A DNA stretch of 33,579 nucleotides from an uncultured Rhodobiaceae bacterium (GTDB taxonomy: Bacteria; Pseudomonadota; Alphaproteobacteria; RS24). The notes beneath the pieces are model-generated. The model ran no database searches and was not told the DNA's origin. It saw only the letters and a program-made list of their open reading frames with translations. Where the stretch lies: contig CALEFA010000052.1 in NCBI GenBank assembly GCA_937876775.1, positions 1 through 33,579 of the forward strand. The letters run 5' to 3'. Made by a program: the position numbers and the translations under genes. Below, in pieces: positions 33,525 to 33,579 of this stretch (position 1 is the first letter of the stretch; every line of letters begins with the position of its first letter).

Positions 33525-33579
33525 GCGGGCGTAGCTCAGGGGTAGAGCACAACCTTGCCAAGGTTGGGGTCGTGAGTTC
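33525..33579 (+). tRNA. tRNA-Gly (GCC), 3' part outside window
   Basis: The sequence starts with acceptor strand GCGGGCG, followed by D-arm GCTC-AGGGGTA-GAGC, anticodon stem CAACC/GGTTG and loop TTGCCAA, giving anticodon GCC (33557-33559) for glycine. The window ends in the T-arm (GTGAGTTC). All positions visible are standard. Confidence 0.95.

Overview
The window is a compact, gene-dense chromosomal segment from an alphaproteobacterium. This is suggested by gene order (hemD-hemC / tsaD ... gpsA; dapC-ftsK-lolA-xth; rsmB-rpe-heparinase-like-purH), by a DUF1674/SDHAF4-type succinate dehydrogenase assembly factor, by the class of TPR-bearing thioredoxin, and by a tandem hairpin RNA of the alphaproteobacterial CcsR/'cuckoo' type. 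A streamlined marine lineage (for example SAR116-like) would fit, but the sequence alone does not prove genus or order. No insertion sequence, prophage or CRISPR array was seen.

Layout, left to right. 1-1495 (minus): hemD (cut by the window edge) and hemC for tetrapyrrole synthesis. 1607-2701 (plus): tsaD. 2721-3876 (minus): an inserted segment with a TetR regulator, a 40-residue hydrophobic protein and, directly behind it, four tandem hairpins that each show a CCUCC-rich loop and end in a U-tract. 3987-6178 (plus): gpsA, a YciI-like protein, an EVE-domain protein and a Rieske protein. 6261-8201: acs. 8202-9011 (minus): a secreted SNase-like nuclease and the DUF1674 protein. 9064-14499 (plus): rsmB, rpe, a heparinase II/III-family protein and purH.

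14504-19557 (minus) is the most unusual protein-coding region. It is a five-gene unit reading ExbB/TolQ, ExbD, a second ExbD, a membrane-anchored von Willebrand A protein and a large periplasmic helical-repeat protein. The VWA protein has a TonB-like transmembrane helix with Ser-x3-His, and the second ExbD has the usual Asn and Asp of its membrane motif exchanged. I read it as a proton-driven, TonB-like machine in which a VWA domain takes the place of the TonB C-terminal domain. Its function is unknown.

19592-22864 (minus): acyl-CoA metabolism (a monooxygenase-like ACAD, a crotonase-fold protein without both usual catalytic glutamates, and a long-chain-type ACAD) ended by a clear terminator. 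22918-28631 (minus): dapC-like aminotransferase, ftsK, lolA, an unknown acidic protein and xth, mostly overlapping or abutting. 28752-29972 (minus): an ammonium transporter with a textbook sigma-54 promoter and an upstream NtrC box. 30242-31495 (plus): a UbiH-like flavoprotein. 31496-33364 (minus): a thioredoxin-TPR chaperedoxin, a LON substrate-binding-domain protein and a Trm112/YcaR-like protein. A tRNA-Gly(GCC) begins at 33525 and runs off the right edge.
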